From positions 372,001 to 436,000 of the forward strand of contig CAVTFN010000005.1 in NCBI GenBank assembly GCA_963734065.1: a stretch of DNA of 64,000 nt. The letters run 5' to 3'. The notes below the pieces were generated by a model that saw nothing but the letters and a program-made list of their open reading frames with translations, was not told the DNA's origin and made no database searches. Position 1 is the stretch's first letter; every line of letters begins with the position of its first letter. Positions 17,130 to 24,358 of this stretch are shown here, in pieces. A program made the position numbers and the translations under genes. This stretch comes from DATBLE01 sp963734065. GTDB taxonomy: Bacteria > Actinomycetota > Thermoleophilia > Gaiellales > Gaiellaceae.

Positions 17130-17922
17130 GCTCGAGGGCTCGTCGCGCCTCCGGGTCGACGGGATGCCAACGCTCCCCCGGGACGCAGAGCGTCGCCATC
17201 ACCGAGGGCGACCTGGCCCGGCCGTCCCCGAGCGCGAATCGGTCGACGGCAGGAGCCGTGCCCGGATACGGAGACGCCTCGTAGAGGACTGCCTGGCGCT
17301 CCGCGCCGTACTGCTCGACCAGGTGATCGAGGAGGAGCCGAAAACGAGGCGCCACCGACTCGGTCGCGGCACCGGCCCTCTCGCCGAGCATGCCCACCTG
17401 GAGCAGCACCAGGATCGCGTGCGGATCGACCGGGGGCCGGCGGAGAAAGAAGTAGGTCGCCTCGTAGGTCTGTAACCCGGACCTGGCGGGGTCGATGCCC
17501 AGATCGGCGATCAGGCAGTCGAGCGCAGAAACGGCCGGGAGCATCCGCGCCGGAAGACCGGCGGCGCGAACACGCTCTACGGCTTGATGCCCCGACCGGG
17601 CGAAGACGCCGGGATGTCCGTAGAAGACGACACAGACGCGCGCCCCACAGAGCGCCGCCGCGGCGATCGTCTCCGCGAGCTCGGCGTACGTCTCGCGCCT
17701 CTGTTTCGTCGGGCCGTAAAGATGGTCCAGCGAGGTCGCCGTCGGCTTCAAAGCCTCGATGCAGCGCGCTGCCACCGGATCGGCGAGCAGGTAGAAGACC
17801 TCGTCGGCGGCCTCGATCGCCCCACGCGCTGCGGGTGTGAGCTGCGAGACGGCGTCGATGCCGGTGCCGACAACGGTGAGCGACCCGAGGCGGCGCTCGC
17901 CGCCCGCCGGACGCTCGCTCAC
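17116..17922 (-). CDS. split-borosin alpha-N-methyltransferase (TP-methylase family)
   Basis: 268 residues with GTG start, 18 bp after the precursor stop. It is a SAM-dependent tetrapyrrole-methylase fold: GTGID at 19-23 near the N-terminus, VVFYGHPGVF at 98-107 and the LIADLGIDPARSG segment near 137-149. In the borosin enzyme OphMA the catalytic residues are Y66, R72 and Y76 (established knowledge). Here Y69, R75 and Y79 occur with identical 6 and 4 residue spacing in LYGPTKQRRETY. Bacterial split borosin methyltransferases (SonM type) act on a separate peptide and place methyl groups on backbone amides. The adjacent gene encodes such a peptide. Cobalamin or siroheme methylases are the alternative, but no other tetrapyrrole genes are nearby and the YGHPGVF block is that of the borosin subgroup. 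Confidence 0.88.
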   Translation of the reverse strand: MSERPAGGERRLGSLTVVGTGIDAVSQLTPAARGAIEAADEVFYLLADPVAARCIEALKPTATSLDHLYGPTKQRRETYAELAETIAAAALCGARVCVVFYGHPGVFARSGHQAVERVRAAGLPARMLPAVSALDCLIADLGIDPARSGLQTYEATYFFLRRPPVDPHAILVLLQVGMLGERAGAATESVAPRFRLLLDHLVEQYGAERQAVLYEASPYPGTAPAVDRFALGDGRARSPSVMATLCVPGERWHPVDPEARRALELSGR

Positions 17923-17940
17923 TCTACGCCCGCGGGGCGC

Positions 17941-18249
17941 TCACGAATCGTCGTCGTCGTCCGGCTCGTCGTCCGGCTCGTCCTCGTCCTCGTCCTCAGG
18001 CGGCCCCATGGTCATCATCCGCGGCTCCGTAACGAGCCGCCGGAGCCCCGGCTCGCCTGCCAGCTCGGCTTCCAGCACCGAGCGGACGGCGTCCGATCCG
18101 TCGAGGACAGCGTCGATCTGCGCGTCGGTCATGCCGGCGGCGGCCAGGGCAGCCTCGGGATCGCGCTCGTACTGCTCGAGCAGCGACGGGTCGTCGGCCA
18201 GCCGGAGGTAGAAGTCGGACAGGCGGGGTTCGGGAGCCACCGCGGTCAT
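17941..18249 (-). CDS. split-borosin precursor peptide
   Basis: 102 residues from the ATG at 18249, chosen because GAGGAGG sits 4 nt upstream; a longer frame to 18312 would overlap the -35 box. Residues about 9-63 form a compact helical domain (LSDFYLRLADDPSLLEQY, then DPEAALAAAGMTDAQ) that matches the borosin-binding, LigA/Nif11-like leader of split borosin substrates. Residues about 66-83 (EPGLRRLVTEPRMMTMGP) are the likely core region, with MMTM the hydrophobic candidate for backbone methylation. Residues 85-102 are almost purely Asp/Glu. No protease, transporter or further tailoring gene is adjacent. The assignment rests on the leader pattern plus the neighbouring methyltransferase; which residues are methylated is unknown. 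Confidence 0.82.
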   Translation of the reverse strand: MTAVAPEPRLSDFYLRLADDPSLLEQYERDPEAALAAAGMTDAQIDAVLDGSDAVRSVLEAELAGEPGLRRLVTEPRMMTMGPPEDEDEDEPDDEPDDDDDS

Positions 18250-18283
18250 GAAGCCTCCTCGATCGGAACGGCGTGACCCGGCG

Positions 18284-18312
18284 ACGATATGCGCGAGCCC
18301 GGGCGGTGTCAA
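18284..18312 (-). promoter_or_regulatory. near-consensus promoter of the borosin operon
   Basis: Reading the reverse strand, TTGACA (18312-18307) is separated by exactly 17 bp from TATCGT (18289-18284). Transcription would start around 18277, giving a leader of about 28 nt with GAGGAGG before the precursor ATG. The perfect -35 box and ideal spacing predict strong housekeeping-type expression. No extra operator repeats were noticed. Confidence 0.75.
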
Positions 18313-18336
18313 CGACTCTCGGCGGGGGCGACGGTG

Positions 18337-18990
18337 CTATCCGGCGGCTGCGCCCTTGCCGGCGAGCGCGGCGTTCAGCAGGCGGACCGTGTCGGTGCCG
18401 ACGATGCCGTCCGGCGGAAGGCTGTTCGACTGCTGGAAGTCGACCACCGCGGCCTCCGTCGTCGCGCCGAAGGTGCCGTCGGGCGTCCCGGCCGAGAATC
18501 CGAGCGCAACCAGGCCCTTCTGGAGCTGCGTGACGGCCGCGCCGCTGTCGCCGCGCTTCAGCGTCGTGCCTGCAGGCAGGGTCACGCGCAAGGCTGTGCT
18601 CGGGGTCGTGGTTGCCGTGGTGGTCGTCGTCGTCGTGCGCGCCTGCGTCGTCGTCGGGGTGGTCGTGGTCGTCAGGGCGGTGGTCAGTGAAGTCGTCTCC
18701 GCGCTGCTCCCGCCCCCGCCGAAGACGACGAGCGGGATGACGACCGCGCAGACGAACAGCACGCCCAGCACGGCGAGCGCGGCAATCCGGCGCCGCCGGA
18801 TGTCGGCGTGTCGCCCGGACCCGGGGGGCGGCTGATCGTCCGCGTCCCGGCCGGCCTCGGGAATGAGGCCGCTCCGCTGCCGCGCGGGCGTCTCGCCGGC
18901 AGCGGGCTGCGAACTCGGCCGACGGGCGTGGTCGAACCAGTCGACGTCGTCGAACTGCCAGTCGTCGCCGGGTGGGTTCGGTTCCGGCAC
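18337..18990 (-). CDS. membrane-anchored peptidoglycan-binding (PG_binding_1) protein
   Basis: 217 residues from a GTG at 18990. A charged cytosolic N-terminus of about 70 residues (PGDDWQFDDVDWFDHARR) is followed by one membrane helix (IAALAVLGVLFVCAVVIPLVVF), a threonine-rich linker and a C-terminal peptidoglycan-binding domain of type 1 (LKRGDSGAAVTQLQKGL, DGTFGATTEAAVVDFQ, DGIVGTDTVRLL). The external domain should hold the protein to the cell wall. No catalytic domain is present. The start is uncertain: no Shine-Dalgarno is seen, and the frame stays open upstream. Confidence 0.75.
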   Translation of the reverse strand: MPEPNPPGDDWQFDDVDWFDHARRPSSQPAAGETPARQRSGLIPEAGRDADDQPPPGSGRHADIRRRRIAALAVLGVLFVCAVVIPLVVFGGGGSSAETTSLTTALTTTTTPTTTQARTTTTTTTATTTPSTALRVTLPAGTTLKRGDSGAAVTQLQKGLVALGFSAGTPDGTFGATTEAAVVDFQQSNSLPPDGIVGTDTVRLLNAALAGKGAAAG

Positions 18991-19315
18991 GCGACCATTG
19001 TCACAGCGACGCGGGCGCAATGCCGTCACCTGCCGGCTCGTCCTCCACAGATCGCGCTCCGCTTCTGCCTCAGCCACCCCGCTGCGAGCATCGTCGTCCC
19101 AGGCATGCGCTCGATCCGCAACGTAGAGCGAAACGTTCGCGCCGCCTCCGCCGGCCCGCTGGAGGAGCACCAGCTGACCACGCTCCGCGGCCATCGCTGG
19201 GTCGTCGACCTCCACGGGCAGTCCCGATCCTGATCCGGATGTCGGTACCACGGAAGCGGCACCACGTTGCTTCGTCGCCGAAGACGGCAACATGGCCGGA
19301 GCCGATGAAGACCGT

Positions 19316-19339
19316 ACGGAGCGGCGCAGGAAACGAACC
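19316..19339. repeat. tRNA-Sec 3'-end duplicate (putative att site, left)
   Basis: A 24-bp sequence matches 29039-29062 at 22 of 24 positions, including a perfect 16-bp block ACGGAGCGGCGCAGGA. The right-hand copy is the 3' end (acceptor stem and T-arm) of the selenocysteine tRNA gene. A fragment of a tRNA 3' end about 9.7 kb away from the intact gene, in the same orientation, is the usual footprint of site-specific integration. Confidence 0.7.
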
Positions 19340-19423
19340 AGCCTGCAACTGCGGAGGTTTCGGCACCCGAGGTGGGCACCAGGGTGAGCACCGTATCGGC
19401 ACCAGTGACACCCAGGAATGACA

Positions 19424-19447
19424 GAGGCGCCTTTCGGCGCCTCTTTT
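19424..19447 (+). terminator. intrinsic terminator
   Basis: GAGGCGCC TTTC GGCGCCTC is a perfect 8-bp stem with a 4-nt loop, followed by TTTT on the + strand. No + strand gene is visible immediately upstream, so it may have ended a gene that has been lost from the island edge. Confidence 0.65.
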
Positions 19448-19571
19448 CGTCCTCTGGGGCAGGGTAGGGAATCAGGCCCTGCAGTCACCGGCCGGCAGGT
19501 CAGCCCCCTGCCCAATCGCACGCTCCAGCTCTTCGAGCGAGCAGCGCCAGGTGGCGAGCAGCCTGCAAGGC

Positions 19572-19621
<50 letters not shown>

Positions 19622-19733
19622 AGGAACGTTAGGCAACCGTGAGGTTGCACATATACGCGTGATCCCTGCAGGGATAGGCGGTTGCGCCTGGCGGGTGCCG
19701 CGCCGAGCTGGACACGCATGCCGTGGGACAGAC

Positions 19734-19815
19734 CGTTACATCGAGAGGCTCAGACCGTTACATCCGAGGCCCCATCCAGGGGGGCGTTACATCGAATCCG
19801 AGGAGGCGTTACATC
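19734..19815 (+). repeat. four direct repeats of CGTTACATC upstream of a small gene
   Basis: CGTTACATC occurs at 19734, 19756, 19785 and 19807, with start-to-start distances of 22, 29 and 22 bp. Flanks are also partly conserved (GACCGTTACATC in the first two, GGCGTTACATCG in the last two). The last copy lies between the AGGAGG Shine-Dalgarno sequence and the GTG at 19816. It could be an operator or iteron array, or a decayed coding repeat. Confidence 0.8.
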
Positions 19816-20025
19816 GTGAGCACGTCAGCAGAGAGAGTCGCTCGACACCGTGCGCGGAAGAAGCAAGAGGCTGAGCAGGAGAGAATCGCCGTCGAGCAGC
19901 TCGAAGAGCTGGACGGTGAGGCCCGAGAGCAGGCGATCCGGGATCACTTCGGCTACACCTCGTCCGAGACGAGGACGCAGGCCGAGCGCGCAGAGGCCGC
20001 AGCTCGGATGATCGCCCGCCTCTAA
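19816..20025 (+). CDS. small charged helical protein of unknown function
   Basis: 69 residues from a GTG at 19816 with a perfect AGGAGG 9 nt upstream; a longer frame upstream runs through the repeat array and is not favoured. The N-terminus is strongly basic (SAERVARHRARKKQ) and the rest is a Glu/Ala-rich predicted helix ending ERAEAAARMIARL. Short basic proteins of this style are frequent on plasmids and integrative elements. Not recognised further. A terminator-like hairpin follows at 20127. Confidence 0.55.
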   Translation: MSTSAERVARHRARKKQEAEQERIAVEQLEELDGEAREQAIRDHFGYTSSETRTQAERAEAAARMIARL

Positions 20026-20126
20026 AGATCGAGCCTGGCGAGTCCGTTAGCTCGACGCTTTGTCGCTGACATACCGACGGAAGCTCGACACCATCACGGG
20101 CAGCTCGCTCAGTCTCGTAGGGGAAT

Positions 20127-20160
20127 GAGCGCCGGCTTACCTACGGCTGGCGCTCTTCCT
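20127..20160 (+). terminator. hairpin after the small gene
   Basis: The arms GAGCGCCGGC and GGCTGGCGCTC pair over about 10 bp (one G-U), followed by TTCCTC. A near-identical hairpin follows the SCO1-like gene at 23725, so both probably terminate the + strand genes before them. Confidence 0.5.
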
Positions 20161-20267
20161 CGCCCCGTTCCATTTCGATGTGCGGCCGACATCGAACATC
20201 GGCCTTCTCAGGCCGTCTCAGGGCCTTCTGCGGCCTTCAGGTGGGCACGGGGGTGTGCAGAGACACG

Positions 20268-20297
20268 AAGGAGGGCCGCTCGCGCGGCCCTCCTCTC
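20268..20297. terminator. strong GC hairpin with pyrimidine tail
   Basis: GGAGGGCCGC (20270-20279), loop TCGC, GCGGCCCTCC (20284-20293) is a perfect 10-bp stem followed by TCTCTCT. Its direction is ambiguous. The rest of the 410-bp gap 20026-20437 holds only this, the preceding hairpin and one copy of a 40-bp island repeat. Confidence 0.45.
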
Positions 20298-20372
20298 TCT
20301 GGGGGGTGAAGCTCGAACGCTACGTCGCACGGGCACGAGCAGCTCGACCAGCTCTGCACGCCGATGGCAGCC

Positions 20373-20411
20373 GACCCCCCACCCCCCCGCGCGATGAGCC
20401 TCTCCGCGCGG
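20373..20411 (+). repeat. island repeat, copy A (GCGCGATGAGCCTCTCC)
   Basis: A C-rich run followed by CCGCGCGATGAGCCTCTCC and a GC-rich end. It matches 24225-24264 with few differences. The two copies are about 3.85 kb apart inside the putative island and in the same orientation. Confidence 0.75.
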
Positions 20412-20437
20412 CGGGAGGTATCTGGCCTCGCGCCGCG

Positions 20438-20767
20438 CTACCGAAATTTGCCTGCGGGACTCCGGCCGTGGGACTTAGATCGTATGTCCCCCAAGGGCGC
20501 CGCACAGCTCGCCGCATCCGTCGGAATCGGGTACTCCGGTTCGGCGTCAACCATGAGGCAGCTGAGCACGCATCTCTCGCCGTGGGCGGCAACAACGCGT
20601 CGGATCGCCTCGAGCACGTGACGGACTTGTTGTTGATTTGCCAGTCCGACCGAGACCAAGAAGTGGCCTTCGTCGTCGCTCCCCCATTTGGCTTGGAACT
20701 CTGAGAGGGCGTCGACTAGGTCGAAGCTGGTATCCCGTGTTGCTGCTCGAATCGAAAGCGTCTGCAT
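20438..20767 (-). CDS. hypothetical protein
   Basis: 109 residues from an ATG at 20767, preferred because AAGGGA lies 8 nt upstream. The N-terminal two thirds look like a folded alpha/beta domain (TLSIRAATRDTSFDLVDAL, EGHFLVSVGL, VLEAIRRVVAAHG). The C-terminus is basic and probably disordered. No family recognised. It is an isolated gene inside the island. Confidence 0.5.
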   Translation of the reverse strand: MQTLSIRAATRDTSFDLVDALSEFQAKWGSDDEGHFLVSVGLANQQQVRHVLEAIRRVVAAHGERCVLSCLMVDAEPEYPIPTDAASCAAPLGDIRSKSHGRSPAGKFR

Positions 20768-20893
20768 ACGTTGGTTCCCTTCGTCTGTGTCCGCGGACAA
20801 TGGCCCTCAAGCTCGATGGACAAGTGGCTCCCGAGTCGGGTGAAGGCTGTCCGAGACCCGCAGACAGCCCTCACCCGTTCCCCCTCTCTCTAC

Positions 20894-22039
20894 CTACGAG
20901 TGCAGTGAGACCCGGATCGAGACGAGCCGACGCGTGGAGATGCCGCCGAGCAGGCTCCCTCCGGACTTGCGCGCTCGGACGAACATCGCGATCAGCTGCT
21001 GCTTGCCACTGACCGGGAACCCGGAAACGCGCTGAAAGCGAAGCTCCGCCCAACCGTTTGTGTCGGTGCGCTGCTCGCTCGGGATTGCGAACTGGTTGTA
21101 CGGCGTCGCAGTCGCATAGACGAGCGCACCTTGCACTGGGCCGCCACAAGTCGAGGTGACATGGAAGCGAACTATCAGTGTCCCGGTTCCGGCCGTTACC
21201 ACTTGCGGGCTCGGCTGAAGCGTGTCCACCTGAAGTCTGGCCGGCGGGGAGATCGAGGCGGCTTGGTCTGAGCCGTCACTGGGCGGGCAGCCGTTGCTGC
21301 TCGGGGGCGGCTTCGGAGCGACTGCGGCAGTGATCAACGCCGTCGGAACCGAGGTGGCGATCGTTGAGCCGCCGCTGTTCTTCGCTTCCACGCGGAAGCG
21401 GATCGTGTTCCCGACGTCCACGGACGTCAGCGTGTATTTCGCCGCGTTAGCGCCGCCGATTGCCGAGCAACTGCCGCCGACCTTGTCACAGCGAAGCCAG
21501 GCGTAGTTGTAATCGCTCGGATCGTGCGTCCAGGTACCCCTGTTCGCTGACAGCACCTTCCCCTGCTGCGGAGTGCCCGAGATCGTCGGCGGCTTCGTGT
21601 TCACAGGCTGATCGGAGGTTGCGGCGACGACGACGCCGGTGGGGATGGACGTCGCAGTTGCGCTGCCGTCAGCATTCTTCGCCTTCACCTGAAAACGCAT
21701 CGTGTTGCCGACGTCGTTGGACTTGAGGGTGTATTTCCTCGAGTCGGCTCCGCTGATCGTGGAGCAGCTGCCGCCGTTGTGGTCGCATCGAAGCCAGACG
21801 TATTCGTACCCGCCTGGATCATTCGACCACTTGCCCCGGGTACCGGAGAGCGCCTTCCCTTCTTGCGCCACCCCGGAGATCGTCGGCGGATACGTATTGA
21901 CTGGCGCGGTCGTACGAGCAGCTGAACCCGCCCCGACAAAGACAGCCAACAGAGCCAGCAGTGTCGTCGCGCCGAGCACGACAGCGAGTCGGCGCCTGCC
22001 GAAGAACAGACGTCGTGTTCTCCTCCTCTTGCCCTGCAT
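20894..22039 (-). CDS. secreted protein with Ig-like repeats
   Basis: 381 residues from an ATG at 22039, chosen for the AGGAGG 10 nt upstream. A very basic N-terminus (GKRRRTRRLFFGRRR) precedes a hydrophobic segment (LAVVLGATTLLALLAVFVGAGSAA) with an AXA-like cleavage site. Two tandem repeats of about 95 residues follow, each with PPTISG, a YNYAWLRCD-type strand, a paired CS cysteine and YTL..DVGNT.RF. These are surface Ig-like/fibronectin-like modules typical of Thermoleophilia. A third Ig-like domain (PQVVTAGTGTLIVRFHVTSTC) ends the protein. Probably extracellular; the binding target is unknown. Confidence 0.75.
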   Translation of the reverse strand: MQGKRRRTRRLFFGRRRLAVVLGATTLLALLAVFVGAGSAARTTAPVNTYPPTISGVAQEGKALSGTRGKWSNDPGGYEYVWLRCDHNGGSCSTISGADSRKYTLKSNDVGNTMRFQVKAKNADGSATATSIPTGVVVAATSDQPVNTKPPTISGTPQQGKVLSANRGTWTHDPSDYNYAWLRCDKVGGSCSAIGGANAAKYTLTSVDVGNTIRFRVEAKNSGGSTIATSVPTALITAAVAPKPPPSSNGCPPSDGSDQAASISPPARLQVDTLQPSPQVVTAGTGTLIVRFHVTSTCGGPVQGALVYATATPYNQFAIPSEQRTDTNGWAELRFQRVSGFPVSGKQQLIAMFVRARKSGGSLLGGISTRRLVSIRVSLHS

Positions 22040-22264
22040 CTCTGCAACACCTCCTACCTGTAGTAACAACCTCTTCACTCAGTGGGTGTTGCCTGCCCGG
22101 GCCACTTCATTTGAATCGTGCCATGATGTAATCCTTACATCTCTCTTCCACAGCCTTGACGTTGGAAGACTGGCGCGCCCTAGGTTCAGCCTCGAAGGTT
22201 CCCAAGGGGAAGCGTTCTACATCACGCTATGATGTTGTTACTCAGGCGGGCAAGGGGGTTACGA

Positions 22265-22531
22265 ATGTCAGGCTCGCTGATGTCACCGTTCTACTTCCTC
22301 GGCTCGTACTTGGATCGTGAGGCTGAAGTGGCCGCATACATTCGTCGTGAACACCGGCGCGGCCGCTACATCGAATCGGTCTTGGCCGATCGGTATGTCC
22401 AGCGCCACGGCAGGCGGGGGGTACTGCACGCTGTGCTCAGGCGGCCGGAACTGATCCGTTCGCTCGGAGATGACGTCGCAGACGCCATCCGGCACAACCA
22501 AGCCGCGCTCAGGCAGGACGGCCTGCTGTGA
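22265..22531 (+). CDS. hypothetical protein upstream of MarR/SCO1 genes
   Basis: 88 residues from an ATG at 22265 with an AGGGGG Shine-Dalgarno sequence. The protein is rich in arginine and helical (DREAEVAAYIRREHRRGRYI), with no membrane segment and no recognised family. Its stop overlaps the MarR start as GTGA, so the two are translationally coupled. It may be a DNA-associated accessory to the regulator, but that is a guess from context. Confidence 0.6.
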   Translation: MSGSLMSPFYFLGSYLDREAEVAAYIRREHRRGRYIESVLADRYVQRHGRRGVLHAVLRRPELIRSLGDDVADAIRHNQAALRQDGLL

Positions 22532-22989
22532 GCACCGGCCAACCCAGCGTGAACGGGCGAACGGGCGGCCGCGCTGCGCGAGTCGCGGGGGGTGAACTTG
22601 CCCAGGTAGCGGCGTTCCGGTCTGAGCTTCGGAGCTTTCTCGAGAAAACGGAGATCGTCACCGACGAAGTTGGTCTCACCCCGCAGCGCTACGACTTGCT
22701 GCTGATGATCGCCTGGGCTGGCGGCACCGCCGGGGTGCGCTTGACCGACCTCGGCTCCCTGCTGCACATGCAACAGCCGGCAGTGAGCGAGTTGGTCAAG
22801 CGAGCGGAAGAAGCGAAGCTCGTGAAGCGGCGTTCCTCACCCGACGACCGGCGAGCATCACTGTTGCGCTTAACCGCAGAGGGCGAGCGACGATTGACGC
22901 GGGCAGTGACCGCGCTTAGGGGCGATCGCGAAAGGCTCGCGGCGGCCCTTGCCGAACTCAACCGCCGCCTCGAGTCAGCCGCTCGCTGA
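22528..22989 (+). CDS. MarR-family transcriptional regulator
   Basis: 153 residues with GTG start. The winged helix-turn-helix shows as LTPQRYDLLLMIAW, VRLTDLGSLLHMQQPAVSELVKRAEEAKLVKR and the wing SSPDDRRASLLRLTAEGE. The DxRR wing motif is intact. It is the middle gene of a three-gene + strand operon with a small upstream gene and a SCO1-like copper chaperone, so copper or redox stress is a plausible signal. Confidence 0.88.
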   Translation: MSTGQPSVNGRTGGRAARVAGGELAQVAAFRSELRSFLEKTEIVTDEVGLTPQRYDLLLMIAWAGGTAGVRLTDLGSLLHMQQPAVSELVKRAEEAKLVKRRSSPDDRRASLLRLTAEGERRLTRAVTALRGDRERLAAALAELNRRLESAAR

Positions 22990-22998
22990 CCCGCGCCC

Positions 22999-23622
22999 AT
23001 GCCCACCTGTTTGAGGAAACGACTGCAGTTGCTCGTGGGACTGGCCTGCGTTGCCATCGCGGTCGCCGGTTGCGGTGACGGCGTCAACCAAGCAGTTCAC
23101 TCGGATGCGTCGGTGACACCGCGTTTGGTCGGTAGCTCAGCAGCAGGCGTACGAGCCTCGAACTTTGTGCTCCGTGACCAACGCGGCCGAAAGGTGAGCC
23201 TGACAGCCGAACGGGGCCGGTTTGTCGTGCTGACGTTTCTCTATACCCATTGTCAAGACGTCTGCCCGCTGATCGCCACCCAACTGAACCAGGCGTTAGC
23301 GCACCTCGGACGCGCCCGCTCCCACGTACGCGTGCTCGCCATCAGCGTCGACCCAAAGGGAGACACGCCCCGGGCCGTCCGGCGGTTCATCCACGTACAC
23401 CACCTCCTGTCCCAGTTCCGCTATCTGACCGGAACCCGAACGCAGCTAGCTCCGATCTGGCGCGCATACCACGTTGCGGCAACACCCCTCCCAGACGGCC
23501 AGATCGACCACAGCGCCTATGAACTGCTACTCGATCGAAACGGCAAACCCCAAGTGATCTACACCTCCACGGTCAAGGCCGGCCAAATCGTGCACGACCT
23601 ACACGCCCTCGGGCTGACGTGA
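22999..23622 (+). CDS. SCO1/SenC-type copper chaperone lipoprotein
   Basis: 207 residues with a lipoprotein signal (LVGLACVAIAVAGCG, lipobox AGC). The thioredoxin-like domain carries the copper-binding CxxxC in THCQDVCP and the distal histidine in DHSAYELLLDRNG. SCO proteins deliver copper to the CuA centre of cytochrome oxidase or act as thiol reductases on the outer face of the membrane. No oxidase genes are nearby. It lies 9 bp after the MarR stop. Confidence 0.9.
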   Translation: MPTCLRKRLQLLVGLACVAIAVAGCGDGVNQAVHSDASVTPRLVGSSAAGVRASNFVLRDQRGRKVSLTAERGRFVVLTFLYTHCQDVCPLIATQLNQALAHLGRARSHVRVLAISVDPKGDTPRAVRRFIHVHHLLSQFRYLTGTRTQLAPIWRAYHVAATPLPDGQIDHSAYELLLDRNGKPQVIYTSTVKAGQIVHDLHALGLT

Positions 23623-23724
23623 CTCACTGCGAAGTAGTGGCGCTCACGCGGTCGGATCAACGCAGGGGCAAGCTTGAATCCCTCTACAGAGAACTAGAAG
23701 CCGTCTTGTAAGGGGCGGGGACGA

Positions 23725-23756
23725 GCGCCGGCTTTAGTTCCAGCCGGCGCCCTTCC
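23725..23756 (+). terminator. terminator-like hairpin after the SCO1-like gene
   Basis: GCGCCGGCT and AGCCGGCGC form a perfect 9-bp stem (23725-23733 with 23742-23750), followed by a C/T tail. It resembles the hairpin at 20127 in sequence and placement. Confidence 0.55.
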
Positions 23757-23791
23757 CCATGATCTGCGTCCGACCCGGTCGGTCGAGATTG

Positions 23792-24058
23792 CTAAACGTT
23801 CGCGACTACTGGGCGAACCTCGACGCTGTCGAGTGTGAGCGCCTCAGAGATCATCTGCGGCACTTGATCCGCCGCAGCCCGAGCTGCGTCCTCTGAGTCG
23901 AACACGACCATCGACAGACCGTCTGGGCCGTCAGAGCGAGTCCAGTAGCCCGCTACGACGCCCGGAAGTTGCGAGACGCGCGGGACGGTCTCTTCTCGCA
24001 GTCTCTTCTCGGCTGCTTCGCGGTCGTTGATCGTGACCTTGACCACTACTGCGTGCAC
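23792..24058 (-). CDS. antibiotic-biosynthesis-monooxygenase-like (dimeric alpha/beta barrel) protein
   Basis: 88 residues, GTG start with GGAGG 4 nt upstream. The pattern is a ferredoxin-like beta-alpha-beta: VVVKVTINDREAAEKRL, then LPGVVAGYWTRSD, LSMVVFDSEDAARAAADQV and a final strand SVEVRPVV. That is the layout of small dimeric alpha/beta barrel proteins (ABM/EthD-like). These often have no catalytic activity of their own. Single gene within the island. Confidence 0.6.
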   Translation of the reverse strand: MHAVVVKVTINDREAAEKRLREETVPRVSQLPGVVAGYWTRSDGPDGLSMVVFDSEDAARAAADQVPQMISEALTLDSVEVRPVVANV

Positions 24059-24358
24059 GGCGCCTCCAATCGTCGGGTCGCCGACGCCTAGGCGACCGAT
24101 CTTGTATGTGCGGGCCTGCCGCCTGACCTGCGCCTGACCCGGTTCCGCTCGGGCCGGCTCAAGAGAAGGCTTTCAGCCGTGACCCCCTACTGCCGCAGTA
24201 GGCGCGTGAAGCTCTTCACCGGACGACCCCCACCCACCCCCCGCGCAATGAGCCTCTCCCGCGGCCTGGAGGCGCCTGGGGAGCGGAGGGCGCGGAAATG
24301 GCTTGAATAGGAAGCCCTCTACGGACTCGAACCGTCGACCCACCCTCTCTCATGCAAA
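24059..24358. other. intergenic stretch with island repeat copy B and a tRNA-like 3' fragment
   Basis: About 300 bp without a gene. It contains the second copy of the 40-bp island repeat (24225-24264). On the reverse strand around 24310-24345 it contains a short sequence resembling a tRNA T-arm and acceptor end (GACGGTTCGAGTCCGT). No full tRNA folds there. The fragment could be a footprint of another integration event. Confidence 0.4.
24225..24264 (+). repeat. island repeat, copy B
   Basis: C-rich run followed by CCGCGCAATGAGCCTCTCC; pairs with 20373-20411. It differs from copy A by small indels in the C-run and one base in GCGCAATG versus GCGCGATG. Confidence 0.75.

Noticed and set aside
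17116..17922. The TP-methylase as a cobalamin, siroheme or rRNA (RsmI) methyltransferase
   Set aside because: No tetrapyrrole genes are adjacent, the Tyr-Arg-Tyr spacing matches borosin enzymes, and the neighbour is a borosin-type precursor.
24310..24345. A second tRNA gene on the reverse strand
   Set aside because: Only a T-arm-like and acceptor-like 3' segment is visible; no anticodon or D-arm could be found upstream in the correct spacing.
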